Notes: generated by a model from the letters alone, not told the origin. DNA of 45,817 bases from Gammaproteobacteria bacterium (GCA_029244985.1 JAQWQD010000004.1:1-45817), one strand, 5' to 3'; shown: positions 27,010-37,436, counted from the stretch's first letter. Translations and numbers: made by a program.

Positions 27010-27633
27010 ATGGTCATCAAAAATCATCCAATAGCCGCGGTAATTTTAGCGGGAGGCAGAGCGACCCGAATGAACAACCTCGACAAGCCATTGGAAAATC
27101 TTTCCGATAAGCCGCTAATTGAGTGGACCCTGGAAGCGCTTCAAAAGCACGCAGCTTATGTGATAATCAGTGCAAATCACAATACAAAAAAGTACGAGTA
27201 TTTGCATTTGCCTATAGTTAACGATATCTCTAATCGTTATTGCGGCCCGCTCATTGGAATCTACAGCGCCATGGTTTGGATCGAAGCGAATCTAATAGAC
27301 CCACCCCAAAAGCTACTATGCCTTCCTGGCGATGTTCCTATCTTTCCCTCTACATTAATTCATCGATTATTAGATGAATTTAACTATAGCACCGATGAAG
27401 TAGCTTGGACTGAATGCGATGGGCAAGTTCAACCATTGTTTTCAATTTGGTCTCTAGCCTGTAAAAATGCCTTGAAAGACGCTATTGCAAAAGGAATCTA
27501 TGGACCAAAACTTGCGATGCCGATGCTGAAGAACAAGTTACTGAGGATAGAGAGAACTTCGCCACTAGATTTTCAGAATATCAACGACCAAGACTCTCTA
27601 AACTATGTACAAAAAACTATTAATCAACTTTAA
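27010..27633 (+). CDS. mobA: molybdenum cofactor guanylyltransferase MobA
   Basis: Links GMP from GTP to molybdopterin, giving the guanine-dinucleotide cofactor used by DMSO-reductase-family enzymes. The 207-residue protein has the nucleotidyltransferase start AAVILAGGRATRMNNLDKPL, the metal-binding CLPGDVPIFP, and the late QPLFSIWS segment typical of MobA. The length is normal (194-210). No molybdoenzyme or other moa/moe gene is in the window. It stands alone, divergent from tig. Its GGAAA lies in a small palindrome (26987-27001). The product could also be an IspD-like or other nucleotidyltransferase, but the motifs favour MobA. Confidence 0.88.
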   Translation: MVIKNHPIAAVILAGGRATRMNNLDKPLENLSDKPLIEWTLEALQKHAAYVIISANHNTKKYEYLHLPIVNDISNRYCGPLIGIYSAMVWIEANLIDPPQKLLCLPGDVPIFPSTLIHRLLDEFNYSTDEVAWTECDGQVQPLFSIWSLACKNALKDAIAKGIYGPKLAMPMLKNKLLRIERTSPLDFQNINDQDSLNYVQKTINQL

Positions 27634-27987
27634 TATCGCAATTATTTTACAAAATTAAATTCGGCAAAATAAAGTGATATTCTTAAGAGTGCTAGCTATC
27701 TTATTGTTTCAAAGGCAAAAAACGGCCTTCCTTGAATTTTCAAAATACTTCGTATCTAATTGATAATCAAAAACAATAACCCGCTGTACGAATTTTAATC
27801 AGCTTGTCCTTAAAGTTAGAGTGGCATATTTTTTGCCTACTTCAAAATTAACAATACGGCGTTTATGATGTAGTTACTCGCTAGCTTAAGGTTACCTGTC
27901 AACGCGAGTTGGCGCTAAGTTAACTTAGCAGTAACCTTAAGCTAGCGGAGACCAACAATCCCAACGTTAGCCCGAGAGTTAAAAATC
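27634..27987 (+). other. intergenic region, mobA to DUF6316-like gene
   Basis: No gene is seen in these 354 bases. A weak promoter-like pair, TTGTCC (27804-27809) and TATTTT (27827-27832) with a 17-base spacer, precedes the large nested inverted repeat at 27879-27947. A shorter AAGGC/GCCTT repeat (27712-27729) may be a weak terminator for mobA, though no clean T-run follows. Confidence 0.5.
27879..27947 (+). repeat. 17-bp perfect inverted repeat enclosing two hairpins (three-way junction)
   Basis: Outer arms CGCTAGCTTAAGGTTAC (27879-27895) and GTAACCTTAAGCTAGCG (27931-27947) are perfectly complementary. Inside are GTCAAC-GCGA-GTTGGC (27898-27913; GNRA tetraloop, one U-G pair) and the 16-base palindrome GCTAAGTTAACTTAGC (27914-27929). 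Only three bases of the interior lie outside the two inner hairpins. It ends 40 bases before the ATG of the small gene. Confidence 0.75.
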
Positions 27988-28188
27988 ATGTCAAATTCTC
28001 GCCAATATAAGCAGCTAGTTTCTGATAATCCAGATAGCAGTGATCGGATATTTAGCCAACAGAACCTCTGGTATTTTCAAACGCAAGAAGGGGATCAAAT
28101 AGGCCCTTTTCGCTATCGCTCAGAAGCACAAAGTAATCTCAATCAGTTTATGCGGCAGCTTAAAGAGAAGCTTAGCCAAGCGACGTAA
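27988..28188 (+). CDS. small DUF6316-like protein
   Basis: A 66-residue protein resembling DUF6316, a family of short proteins of unknown function in gammaproteobacteria. After a polar start, the core reads DRIFSQQNLWYFQTQEGDQIGPF then RSEAQSNLNQFMRQL; the pattern WYF.T.EGD.GPF followed by a helix (SRxEAExxL) defines the family and recalls GYF-like or small beta folds. No signal peptide or membrane segment is seen. The start is ATG at 27988 after GAGAGTT. It follows a large nested inverted repeat and is flanked by long intergenic stretches, so it is probably transcribed alone. Confidence 0.7.
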   Translation: MSNSRQYKQLVSDNPDSSDRIFSQQNLWYFQTQEGDQIGPFRYRSEAQSNLNQFMRQLKEKLSQAT

Positions 28189-28414
28189 TTTCACTGAAAG
28201 TACACATCCAGTTTACAGTCCTGGTTCGCTTGCTTAGGGCTAATGGCTTTGCGGTACTTAAATGGACCACAATATGGAGGGGGCAAGCTCTGCGTGAAAC
28301 AGTGATTACCTATCGCTCATCGGCAATGCTCACTTGCATTAAGCAGAAATGCTATCAGCATCGATCCCAGTGACCGGCGGGTACTCGTCTTATTTGTATT
28401 ACCAGAATATTAAA

Positions 28415-28837
28415 TCAAATTTCGCTGCTTCTCTTAAAACCCAATGACACTGAATTAATGCAATAGCGCAAACCACTTTCTGGCGGCCCATCAGGAAAAA
28501 CATGGCCTAAATGAGATTCGCACTTACTGCATACCACTTCAGTCCTGACCATACCATGGGAGTAATCTGGAGTTTCCCTAATCCCTCTTGCTTCTAATGG
28601 TTGATAAAAGCTAGGCCAACCCGACCCAGAATCATATTTAGCCTTGGAAGAAAACAAAGGCTCATCGCAGGCCCCGCAGTGATAGGTCCCCTCTTCTTTC
28701 AAGTCCCAGTATTCGCCAGTAAATGCCCTTTCAGTGCCTTTTCCCCGTAACACATGAAAACTTTCAGCATCGAGCTTCTGCCGCCATTCTTCTTCTGATT
28801 TGCTATTTTTATCAGCTATTTCTGGAGTATCTGCCAT
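28415..28837 (-). CDS. msrB: peptide-methionine (R)-S-oxide reductase MsrB
   Basis: Reduces methionine R-sulfoxide in damaged proteins. The 140-residue protein has the zinc-binding cysteine pairs CGACDEPL and [10 protein letters not shown], the core SGSGWPSFY, and the catalytic C126 in [11 protein letters not shown]. The selenocysteine of some MsrB proteins is cysteine here. No signal peptide is seen, so it is cytoplasmic. It is divergent from alaA. A 226-base region after its stop has no recognised gene. Confidence 0.95.
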   Translation of the reverse strand: MADTPEIADKNSKSEEEWRQKLDAESFHVLRGKGTERAFTGEYWDLKEEGTYHCGACDEPLFSSKAKYDSGSGWPSFYQPLEARGIRETPDYSHGMVRTEVVCSKCESHLGHVFPDGPPESGLRYCINSVSLGFKRSSEI

Positions 28838-28970
28838 TTATAATCCTTGCTCGCTCATTTTCTAATCTAGGTATCATTCGTAACTTCCTGTATAATAGAA
28901 AGTTTCTTATGCATAAAACTTATCCAAGCTATTTTACCCAAAATCAGATTTTAGTTATAGCAATGCCGAT

Positions 28971-30236
28971 ATGGCCGATTACACTAAGATGAAAAAAATA
29001 GAGACAATAGCCGATTCATCTATCGACAGCATTAGACAATCACACAAGCTGAGCAATGTCTGTTATGACATACGCGGCCCCGCCCTGGACGAAGCAAAAC
29101 GCCTTGAAGAAGAAGGGCACCAAATTCTTAAATTAAATATAGGCAACCCTGCAGCTTTTGGATTCAATGCACCAAATGAGATTCTTTATGATGTCACTCA
29201 TAATCTTTCTTCTGCCCAGGGTTATAGTGACTCCAAAGGTTTGTACCCTGCGCGGAAAGCTATTATGCAAGAGTGCCAAAGACTCGGCGTTAGAGACGTT
29301 GAGATCGATGACATCTATTTAGGAAATGGTGTTAGTGAGCTAATCACGATAGCAATGCAGGCACTAATCAACGATGGAGATGAGATTCTGATTCCAGCTC
29401 CAGACTATCCGCTTTGGACAGCATCGGTGAGCTTAAGCGGCGGAAATCCAGTTCATTATTTATGCGATGAAGCAGCAGACTGGTTTCCTTCAATTTCCGA
29501 TATCGAATCTAAAATTAATCAGCGCACGCGCGCAATAGTCATTATTAATCCAAACAACCCTACAGGCGCGGTTTATAGCCGTGAAATATTACTGGAACTA
29601 GTCGCACTTGCTCGCAAGTACAAACTAATTATTTTTGCAGATGAAATCTATAGCAAGATCATTTACGACGAGGCTGTATTTACTCCTTTAGCTTCGTTAA
29701 GCGATGACGTATTCACTGTAAGTTTTAACGGTTTATCTAAATCATATCGCCTAGCGGGTTTTAGATCGGGCTGGATGATACTTAGTGGCCCCAAACATTC
29801 AGCAGCGAGTTATATTGAAGGCCTCGAAATTCTAACGAACATGCGCCTATGCGCAAATGTACCTGCACAATTTGCAATACAAACTGCACTTGGCGGACAC
29901 CAAAGTATTAATGAACTTATCTTGCCAGGCGGACGTTTAAAGCAACAGCGCGACGTAACCTGGGAATTAATAAATCAAATACCGGGAATTACTTGTGTAA
30001 AGCCAATGGGGGCAATTTATTTGTTTCCAAAGCTAGATCCTACTGTCTACGATATAAAAGATGACGCTTCACTCATTCTGGATATTCTAGATCAAGAGAA
30101 AATACTACTAGTCCAAGGAAGTGCATTTAATATAACGGACCAGCAGCATTTTCGTATTGTATTTTTACCACGAGAAGACGAACTCTCTCAGGCTATAAAA
30201 CAGATTGGCAGTGTTCTGGAACAATACAGGAATTAA
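28971..30236 (+). CDS. alaA: glutamate-pyruvate aminotransferase AlaA
   Basis: PLP enzyme making alanine from pyruvate and glutamate. The 421-residue protein matches AlaA closely along its length: NVCYDIRGPALDEAKRLEEEG, LNIGNPAAFGF, LIPAPDYPLWTASVSL, INPNNPTGAVYS, and the PLP lysine in FNGLSKSYRLAGFRSGWM. The N-terminus is about 14 residues longer than E. coli AlaA; the ATG at 28989 is an alternative start and neither has a clear binding site. It is convergent with pdxB; the two stop codons share one TTAA. Confidence 0.94.
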   Translation: MADYTKMKKIETIADSSIDSIRQSHKLSNVCYDIRGPALDEAKRLEEEGHQILKLNIGNPAAFGFNAPNEILYDVTHNLSSAQGYSDSKGLYPARKAIMQECQRLGVRDVEIDDIYLGNGVSELITIAMQALINDGDEILIPAPDYPLWTASVSLSGGNPVHYLCDEAADWFPSISDIESKINQRTRAIVIINPNNPTGAVYSREILLELVALARKYKLIIFADEIYSKIIYDEAVFTPLASLSDDVFTVSFNGLSKSYRLAGFRSGWMILSGPKHSAASYIEGLEILTNMRLCANVPAQFAIQTALGGHQSINELILPGGRLKQQRDVTWELINQIPGITCVKPMGAIYLFPKLDPTVYDIKDDASLILDILDQEKILLVQGSAFNITDQQHFRIVFLPREDELSQAIKQIGSVLEQYRN

Positions 30237-31378
30237 CTTTTACTCATCGACATCTCTAGTTGAGCTAAAATTTTCTTTTGAAATTCTCCTAAGGCTGAGT
30301 CATCCATCAAAGCTCCTCGATACTCCCTTCTGGAGATTAACTGTTTACGCGCTTTATCAAAATAATTGAGATCCTGACAGTCATTTACAGCACTCTTAAA
30401 ATCATTGCTAATTTGATTCAATGAAAACTCCTGTCCCAGGATTGTTTTCAGGGAATTTCCTTCTTTAAATTCGCAGTGGCTTTCACTTGCATCAATATCA
30501 ATTAATTCTCGATTAACTATGGGCAAATCAAAGTTGGCCGCAAAAGATTTACGCAACGAATTCACCGCTGCGAATTTTGATTCCATGCTGTAACCCGCGA
30601 TATGAGGGGTCGCAATTTTTGCAGTTTTGACTATCTCACTCGCAACGTTTGGTTCATTTTCCCAAACATCAAACACAAGGTTCAAATCATTCCTTTCTTG
30701 GTAAAACTTCCCGATATCTTTTTCACTTACCACCCCTCCTCGGCAGGTGTTTAATAAGACTGTTCCTTTGGAAAGAGATTTTAGAAATTCGAGCCCTATT
30801 AGCCCATAGGTGGTATTAGTGCCTTTCTTTACGAGCGGAGCATGAAGTGAAATAAGATCACACCGAGAGATTTCCTCTAGCGTACAAAAACGAAAAGGGA
30901 CTTCTTCTGACGCCGCTTCAAGCCTTTCTTGTAATGGTGGGTCATTTACTATTACAGAGAGCCCTAAGGCACTAACCTTTTTTGCGAACAAACTACCAAC
31001 TGCGCCGCAGCCAACTATACCAATAGTCATCGACTTAAGTTCACAGCTATCTAGCAACCCAAGCTCAGCCATTGCCGTGAAACAATAATCTACAACGGCA
31101 TTGGCATTACTTCCCTTTGCATCGGCTAGCTTAATATTATGCTCTGCTAAATATTCTCCATCTACATGATCGGTGCCACTAGTCGCAGTTCCTACAAATC
31201 GAATTGGCGTATTACTTAATAACTCTCGAGAAACCGAGGTCACAGAACGCACAATGAGTGCATCAGCATTTATCAAGTGATTTTTCGTAATTTGCCGACC
31301 AGGAACTAATTCAAGCTCGCCAAATTCTTTGAATAAATCTGTAACCCTGTATAGGTCTGCGTCTGCAACAATTTTCAT
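30233..31378 (-). CDS. pdxB: erythronate-4-phosphate dehydrogenase PdxB
   Basis: Second step of the deoxyxylulose-5-phosphate-independent branch of vitamin B6 synthesis, oxidising 4-phosphoerythronate with NAD. The 381-residue D-2-hydroxyacid dehydrogenase has SVTSVSRELL and VGTATSGTDHVD at the N-terminus, the Rossmann GIVGCGAVGSLFAKK, the catalytic arginine in NTCRGGVV, glutamate in WENEPN and histidine in TPHIAGYS, plus the PdxB-specific C-terminal dimerisation domain. It starts 9 bases after xni and is last in the tusA-xni-pdxB operon. AlaA, a PLP enzyme, lies convergent with it. Confidence 0.95.
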   Translation of the reverse strand: MKIVADADLYRVTDLFKEFGELELVPGRQITKNHLINADALIVRSVTSVSRELLSNTPIRFVGTATSGTDHVDGEYLAEHNIKLADAKGSNANAVVDYCFTAMAELGLLDSCELKSMTIGIVGCGAVGSLFAKKVSALGLSVIVNDPPLQERLEAASEEVPFRFCTLEEISRCDLISLHAPLVKKGTNTTYGLIGLEFLKSLSKGTVLLNTCRGGVVSEKDIGKFYQERNDLNLVFDVWENEPNVASEIVKTAKIATPHIAGYSMESKFAAVNSLRKSFAANFDLPIVNRELIDIDASESHCEFKEGNSLKTILGQEFSLNQISNDFKSAVNDCQDLNYFDKARKQLISRREYRGALMDDSALGEFQKKILAQLEMSMSKS

Positions 31379-31387
31379 CGCCTCAAT

Positions 31388-32332
31388 TTATCTCGCACTC
31401 AAACTGGCAGCCAAACCCGCTAGTCTAATTTTATCTGGCTCACTAAAGTTGTAAAGATCAAGGAATTCGAGAAATTTTCCCTTATTGGGAGTCACAGGTT
31501 TTAATTCATCCAAAACTACGGAACCAAATAGCTCTTCGGGATCAGAAACCTCACATACAATTGTTGCCAATTGCTTACTTAGATACGCCAAATCTTCATA
31601 TTCTTGAAGTTTGTTAGCAAGCCCACTTGCTCCCCGAAGCTCCAGTGATGAAACCTGACCTATATTCTGATAAATCTCTTCAATACTCTTAAATTGCTGC
31701 AACAAAGCTTTTGCTTTTACCGGACCAACTCCTGGCACCCCAGAAATACAGTCAACCGAATCACCAATGAGACCTAAGTAGTCTGGAAATTGTTCGGGAT
31801 GGACACCAAACTCCTCAAAGATATCTGTACGGTAACGCCGACTATTTTGATTATAGTCCCATAAACAGTCATTTGCCGATTTAAGCAATTGGGCCAAATC
31901 TTTATCTTTCGATAAGATCTGCACTTGTACATTTGAATTATTATGTCTCACCGAATTCGCTAAGGTTCCAATTATGTCATCTGCTTCATACACTTTACTT
32001 GAAAAAGTAGGAAGGCCCATGATTGAACATAATTCACTACAACCTTTCAATTGCATTTCTAAGTTTTCATCTGGCAATTCCCGATTAGATTTATAATCTG
32101 GACTCAATTGATGGCGAAAACCACAAAATAAACTCTCATCATGAGCTGTCGCAACATAATCTGGTTTTACCCGTCTTAAAAACTGTAATAAGAATTGCGC
32201 GAATCCAAATAGCGCGCTTAACTCACCGCCACTCTGGTCAAAGCATTCTACGAAAGGAGAAAAATGTGCCTGGAATATGTAAATAGACGAATCGATCAAA
32301 TAGACATCCGAGCTCTCCACTTCTTCAGACAA
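31388..32332 (-). CDS. xni: Xni/ExoIX-like 5'-3' exonuclease (PolA N-terminal family)
   Basis: A 314-residue FEN-family nuclease resembling E. coli ExoIX and the 5' nuclease domain of PolA; such enzymes process flaps and primers. Metal-ligand acidic residues appear in VYLIDSSIYIF, EADDIIGTLA and LSKDKDLAQLL, and the helix-hairpin-helix is GVPGVGPVKAKALLQQF. An open frame extends to 32422 inside tusA, but a TTG at 32332 with AAAAAGGA about 8 bases upstream and 5 bases after the tusA stop is the likely start; a GTG at 32320 is possible. It is coupled to tusA and followed by pdxB. In related species a similar gene is often called exodeoxyribonuclease IX. Confidence 0.83.
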   Translation of the reverse strand: MSEEVESSDVYLIDSSIYIFQAHFSPFVECFDQSGGELSALFGFAQFLLQFLRRVKPDYVATAHDESLFCGFRHQLSPDYKSNRELPDENLEMQLKGCSELCSIMGLPTFSSKVYEADDIIGTLANSVRHNNSNVQVQILSKDKDLAQLLKSANDCLWDYNQNSRRYRTDIFEEFGVHPEQFPDYLGLIGDSVDCISGVPGVGPVKAKALLQQFKSIEEIYQNIGQVSSLELRGASGLANKLQEYEDLAYLSKQLATIVCEVSDPEELFGSVVLDELKPVTPNKGKFLEFLDLYNFSEPDKIRLAGLAASLSAR

Positions 32333-32337
32333 AGGCT

Positions 32338-32631
32338 CTAATCCTTTTTCTTTCTTATAAGATACACATACAGTCCCTCTTGCTGGGTTTGGGAGAGTAA
32401 CTCGTGGCCAAGGTATAAACAAAATTTTGGCACATCACGTGCAGTAGATGGATCTGTCGCAATTAATTTCAAAGATTGCCCGGCATTCATGTCACGGATC
32501 TGATTATGCAGGAGCATTACTGGCTCTGGGCAATATAGTCCCTTTGCGTCCAGCTCAATCTCAGTTGAGTCTGCACCGCTCTCACCGATTTTTTTGCTAC
32601 CTATATGTAGTTCGTTTAGATCGTCCGACAT
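32338..32631 (-). CDS. tusA: sulfur carrier protein TusA
   Basis: Small sulfurtransferase that takes sulfur from IscS and passes it to TusBCD for 2-thiouridine modification of tRNA wobble positions. The active cysteine is in [12 protein letters not shown], the CPxP motif, followed by [14 protein letters not shown] and the closing [10 protein letters not shown], as in E. coli TusA. The ATG at 32631 gives 97 residues; a longer frame to a TTG at 32694 adds basic residues not seen in the family. The first about 25 residues (polar, [12 protein letters not shown]) are longer than in E. coli. It leads an operon with xni and pdxB; no tusBCD is in the window. Confidence 0.92.
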   Translation of the reverse strand: MSDDLNELHIGSKKIGESGADSTEIELDAKGLYCPEPVMLLHNQIRDMNAGQSLKLIATDPSTARDVPKFCLYLGHELLSQTQQEGLYVYLIRKKKD

Positions 32632-32942
32632 AGAGCCATTTAATTTTTCAAAATTGTACCGATAACACCGCCGGAGGATACTATCTATCTTCAACTATAT
32701 CGAATTTAGCCGATGCTTATGTATTCCAGATAGAGTTCAATTAAAACCGGAAAACATAATTAAAAGATTGAATTCCGCACACGCTGAGCCAGCAAAGGCC
32801 GAACTCAAACTCAAGTAGGCGGAAAAGAATCCTGCTGTAAATCAAGGGCATCAAAGACAAAAAGGCATTCTAAATGTCAGCGCAGAAATTCACAGAAATT
32901 TTCGATTCGACATATTTTAGTTTACCCTCCTCCAGGCCTTTT
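32632..32942. other. intergenic region, yheU to tusA
   Basis: Nothing recognised with confidence in these 311 bases. On the minus strand a short mismatched CATT/AATG hairpin followed by TTTTT (32878 down to 32859) could be a weak terminator after yheU. The leader of tusA would lie at its left end. Confidence 0.35.
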
Positions 32943-33149
32943 CTAGGCAACCTTGACCAGATTGCATGATTGGGTCTCAGCATCAAAAACTAATTTTATA
33001 TCACCCGTCATGAGCTGTCTTTTTATTTGCTCTATCTTTTCCTCAAAAGAAAAATCAATAGAACCATAATCGGTACCTTCTCGGGAAACAAACTCTTCGA
33101 TGACGCCCCGAAGTGCTTCATCAGTCAATTCTGTAAAAGGAATTTCCAT
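32943..33149 (-). CDS. yheU: YheU family (UPF0270) protein
   Basis: A 68-residue protein of the UPF0270 family with no known function. It matches E. coli YheU in MxIPxxxL, IEEFVSREGTDYG (very conserved), EQIKRQL and the following GDIKLVFD segment. The start ATG has AAGAGAG immediately upstream. It is 115 bases downstream of ttcA on the same strand and separated from tusA by 311 bases, of which nothing else was recognised. Confidence 0.88.
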   Translation of the reverse strand: MEIPFTELTDEALRGVIEEFVSREGTDYGSIDFSFEEKIEQIKRQLMTGDIKLVFDAETQSCNLVKVA

Positions 33150-33264
33150 CTCTCTTTTAACCTTTGAGACATTTAAGGCACATCAAATAACTTCGCCAAC
33201 CAAAGTAGCCGATAACAAGATCGATTGCTTTACCGATATCTTTGGGGAGGCTTAACAACAAACA

Positions 33265-34095
33265 TTAAATGAGTTCGACTAAATCTAACTGCGTATCGTT
33301 AGGAATACTTCTCCTAAGCTCTTGAAATGGAAATAAACTAGTATCCGCTAGTTGTGATAAAGACACGTTAGCGATACTACGAAAAATTGTTTCAATTCTA
33401 CCAGGAGTTTTCTTTTCCCATTCTTGTAGCATCGACTTAATAGCCTGACGTTGCAAATTGTCCTGACTACCGCATAAATTGCAGGGGATAATAGGGAAGC
33501 GCATAAGGTCAGAAAATTTACTAATCTCACTTTCTTTACAATAAGCTAATGGTCGAATAACCACATTACGTTTATCGTCACTTAACAGTTTGGGCGGCAT
33601 AGCCTTAAGTTTTCCTCCGTAAAACATGTTTAAAAACAAAGTCTCGACGATATCATCACGGTGGTGACCGAGAGCAATCTTATCCGCGCCTATAGATTCG
33701 GCATAGTTGTAGAGAATACCGCGCCGAAGCCTCGAACATAGACCACAATAGGTTTTTCCCTCACTGATCTTATCAGTCACAATGGAGTATGTGTCCTGCT
33801 CCAAGATTTGGTACTCAACACCAAGACTCGCGAGATAACTGGGTAGCACATGTTCAGGAAAATCTGGTTGTTTTTGATCAAGATTGACTGCGTGAATCTT
33901 GAAATCTATTGGCGCATGTTTTTGCAGATTCTGCAGGATCTCCAACAATGTGTAAGAGTCTTTACCCCCAGACAAACACACCATGATCAAGTCGCCGTCT
34001 TCGATCATATTAAAATCAGCGATAGCATGACCAACATCTCGTCGCAAATTTTTCCTGCTTCGATTTAGACTCAATTGATCAGCTTGCTTTAACAT
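33265..34095 (-). CDS. ttcA: tRNA 2-thiocytidine synthetase TtcA
   Basis: ATP- and Fe-S-dependent thiolation of cytidine 32 in several tRNAs. The 276-residue protein shows the PP-loop [13 protein letters not shown], the CxxC pairs [10 protein letters not shown] and PCNLCGSQ that bind the [4Fe-4S] cluster, and the conserved [20 protein letters not shown]. It lies 11 bases after fadA on the same strand with no clear binding site, so it may be co-transcribed with fadBA. NfuA or other Fe-S systems would supply its cluster; TusA feeds uridine rather than cytidine thiolation. Confidence 0.95.
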   Translation of the reverse strand: MLKQADQLSLNRSRKNLRRDVGHAIADFNMIEDGDLIMVCLSGGKDSYTLLEILQNLQKHAPIDFKIHAVNLDQKQPDFPEHVLPSYLASLGVEYQILEQDTYSIVTDKISEGKTYCGLCSRLRRGILYNYAESIGADKIALGHHRDDIVETLFLNMFYGGKLKAMPPKLLSDDKRNVVIRPLAYCKESEISKFSDLMRFPIIPCNLCGSQDNLQRQAIKSMLQEWEKKTPGRIETIFRSIANVSLSQLADTSLFPFQELRRSIPNDTQLDLVELI

Positions 34096-34106
34096 TGAAG
34101 GTTCAA

Positions 34107-35297
<1,191 letters not shown>

Positions 35298-37436
35298 CTA
35301 CGCATAATAAGTTTCGTCAGACGCGCCTTTAGCTCTCATAAGCGCAGTCGGCGTGTACAACTCGCCCAATTCTGCGTATTTATCAGCGACCTGACAGAAT
35401 TTTGATACTCCCAAGCTATCGAGATAACGTAGTGCTCCACCACGAAATGCCGGAAACCCTAGTCCCAAAATTAATCCCATGTCAGCCTCGATTGCCGTGC
35501 TTACGATATTGTCTTCAACACAGCGCGCAGTCTCAATACACATCGCAACCATCATTCGCTCAACGATTTCTTCGTTCGTAAATTCCTTAGAATTCTGTTG
35601 TACCGAAGAAATCAATATTTCTATTTCGGGATTCGGTAATTTTTTCGGTTTACCGCGTTTGTCAATCTCGTAAAGATAGAACCCCTTTCCCGTTTTTTGC
35701 CCCAAGTCTTTCTGCGCATATAAACGGTCAATCGCACTATCAAAATCAATATTCATTCTTTTAAATCCAGCAGCCATAACATCCTGGCAATGCACTGCAG
35801 TATCAACCCCAATGACATCAAGAAGATATGCTGGCCCCATAGGCCAGCCAAATTTTTCCATTGCTTTGTCAATCTGTCGAAAATCCGCCCCGTCATAAAT
35901 AAGTCGAGAGAATGCGCCGAAATAAGGGAACAAGATCCGGTTAACTAGAAAGCCAGGACAATTATTGACTACGATAGGCGTTTTACCCATCTTCTTAGCA
36001 TAGGCCACAGTCGTAGCAATCGTGGCATCACTACTGTGCTCTCCTCTAATTACCTCCACCAGAGGCATTACCGGCACGGGGTTAAAAAAGTGCATACCAC
36101 AAAAATTCTCAGGCCTTTCTAGAGCAGTCGCCAATTCGTCAATTGAAATGGTGGAAGTATTGGAGACAATTATGGCTTTCTCATCAACCAGAGATTCTAA
36201 TTCCGCAAGAACAGATTGTTTAATACCCGTGTTTTCTACAATTGCTTCGACGATGATATTGGCTTTATCAAAACCGCCATAATCTAAGGAAGGCGTTATG
36301 TCACCCAAAATGGAAACCATTTTGTTTGCATCTATTCGGCCGCGCGCCATCTGCTTGCCGAGTAATTTCTTAGCTTCGTTCATACCCAAGTCGATCCCTT
36401 CCTGAGCAATGTCCTTCATTATTATTGGTGTACCTTTAAGCGCGGACTGATAGGCAATTCCTCCACCCATTATCCCTGCGCCTAAAACTCCAGCATAACT
36501 CACTTCACCAGCTTGCAAGATTTGCTTCTTTGCTGCACCAGAAAGAAATTGATCATTGAGGAACATCTGCACTAAATTAGCAGCAACCTCAGTCTTAGCG
36601 AGCTTTAAAAAACCTTTATGCTCAATTTCTAACGCGCCAGCTCTATCAGACAATGCTGCTTCTTGCATTACCTGTACTGCGGTAATGGGTGCCGGATAAT
36701 GTGCACCTGCTTTAGCTAACACCATCCCTTTAGCTGTCTCGAAAGCTACATTAAGCTCAATTGGCTGCAATGTCAGAGCTGAATTTTTTACCGCTCTTAC
36801 CGCTCTATAATCCAGTTTGCCGGCATTGCATTGGTTAATCATATCTTCACAAGCTGCAATTAACTTGTCTTTCTCTACGATTGCATCGATAGCACCTTCA
36901 GTTTGTGCTTGTGGAGCTTTGATGTGAGACCCACTGCTAATCCATTGGTTAGCATTATCCGCTCCGATTAAACGAGGTAAACGGACCGTTCCACCAAATC
37001 CAGGCAAAATTCCAAGCTTCACTTCTGGGAATCCAACGACAGACTTTACAGTACCAACTCGGTAGTCAGTCGTTAGTGCCATTTCAAATCCACCACCCAG
37101 CGCAATTCCGTTAATAGCCGTCACTGTTGGGAAAGGTAAATCTTCTAGGTCATTAAAAACTTTATTAGATTCTACAAGCCAACTTAAAATAATGTCTTCT
37201 GGCTCAGAAAACATTGCGGTGAACTCCGTAATGTCTGCACCAACTATAAATGCCGGTTTGGCGCTTGAAACAATCAAACCCGAAACATTTGAACCTTGCA
37301 GTAGAGCTACCACTTCCCGCAACTCTTTCAGAGTTGCCTGATTAAATTTGTTTACTGATGAGCCGTCTAAATCGAAGACTAAATTGGCTGCGCCAGAAGG
37401 CAACATTTCTACTTTGAGCGCCTTGCCCGAATACAT
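35298..37436 (-). CDS. fadB: multifunctional fatty acid oxidation complex alpha subunit FadB
   Basis: Carries enoyl-CoA hydratase, 3-hydroxyacyl-CoA dehydrogenase and isomerase activities. At 712 residues it is full length. The N-terminal crotonase domain has IVGADITEFT and NGIALGGGFEMAL with the oxyanion glycine; the glutamates lie in GFPEVKLGILPGFGG. The dehydrogenase begins GVLGAGIMGGGIAYQSALKGT (NAD binding) with the catalytic histidine in GMHFFNPVPVMPLVEV. The frame begins at 37451, but its ATGGAGAG is itself the ribosome binding site for the tandem ATGs at 37439 and 37436; family proteins start MxYxGKA, so 37436 is used. It forms an operon with fadA. No PsrA or FadR site was recognised. 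Confidence 0.97.
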   Translation of the reverse strand: MYSGKALKVEMLPSGAANLVFDLDGSSVNKFNQATLKELREVVALLQGSNVSGLIVSSAKPAFIVGADITEFTAMFSEPEDIILSWLVESNKVFNDLEDLPFPTVTAINGIALGGGFEMALTTDYRVGTVKSVVGFPEVKLGILPGFGGTVRLPRLIGADNANQWISSGSHIKAPQAQTEGAIDAIVEKDKLIAACEDMINQCNAGKLDYRAVRAVKNSALTLQPIELNVAFETAKGMVLAKAGAHYPAPITAVQVMQEAALSDRAGALEIEHKGFLKLAKTEVAANLVQMFLNDQFLSGAAKKQILQAGEVSYAGVLGAGIMGGGIAYQSALKGTPIIMKDIAQEGIDLGMNEAKKLLGKQMARGRIDANKMVSILGDITPSLDYGGFDKANIIVEAIVENTGIKQSVLAELESLVDEKAIIVSNTSTISIDELATALERPENFCGMHFFNPVPVMPLVEVIRGEHSSDATIATTVAYAKKMGKTPIVVNNCPGFLVNRILFPYFGAFSRLIYDGADFRQIDKAMEKFGWPMGPAYLLDVIGVDTAVHCQDVMAAGFKRMNIDFDSAIDRLYAQKDLGQKTGKGFYLYEIDKRGKPKKLPNPEIEILISSVQQNSKEFTNEEIVERMMVAMCIETARCVEDNIVSTAIEADMGLILGLGFPAFRGGALRYLDSLGVSKFCQVADKYAELGELYTPTALMRAKGASDETYYA

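Noticed and set aside
27712..27729. AAGGC/GCCTT repeat as mobA terminator
   Set aside because: Stem only 5 bp and not followed by a clean T-run; not strong enough to list as a terminator.
32333..32422. N-terminal extension of xni inside tusA, suggesting a TusA-nuclease overlap or fusion
   Set aside because: The tusA frame is intact with its own stop, and a TTG start with a strong binding site lies just after it; the extension is chance open frame.
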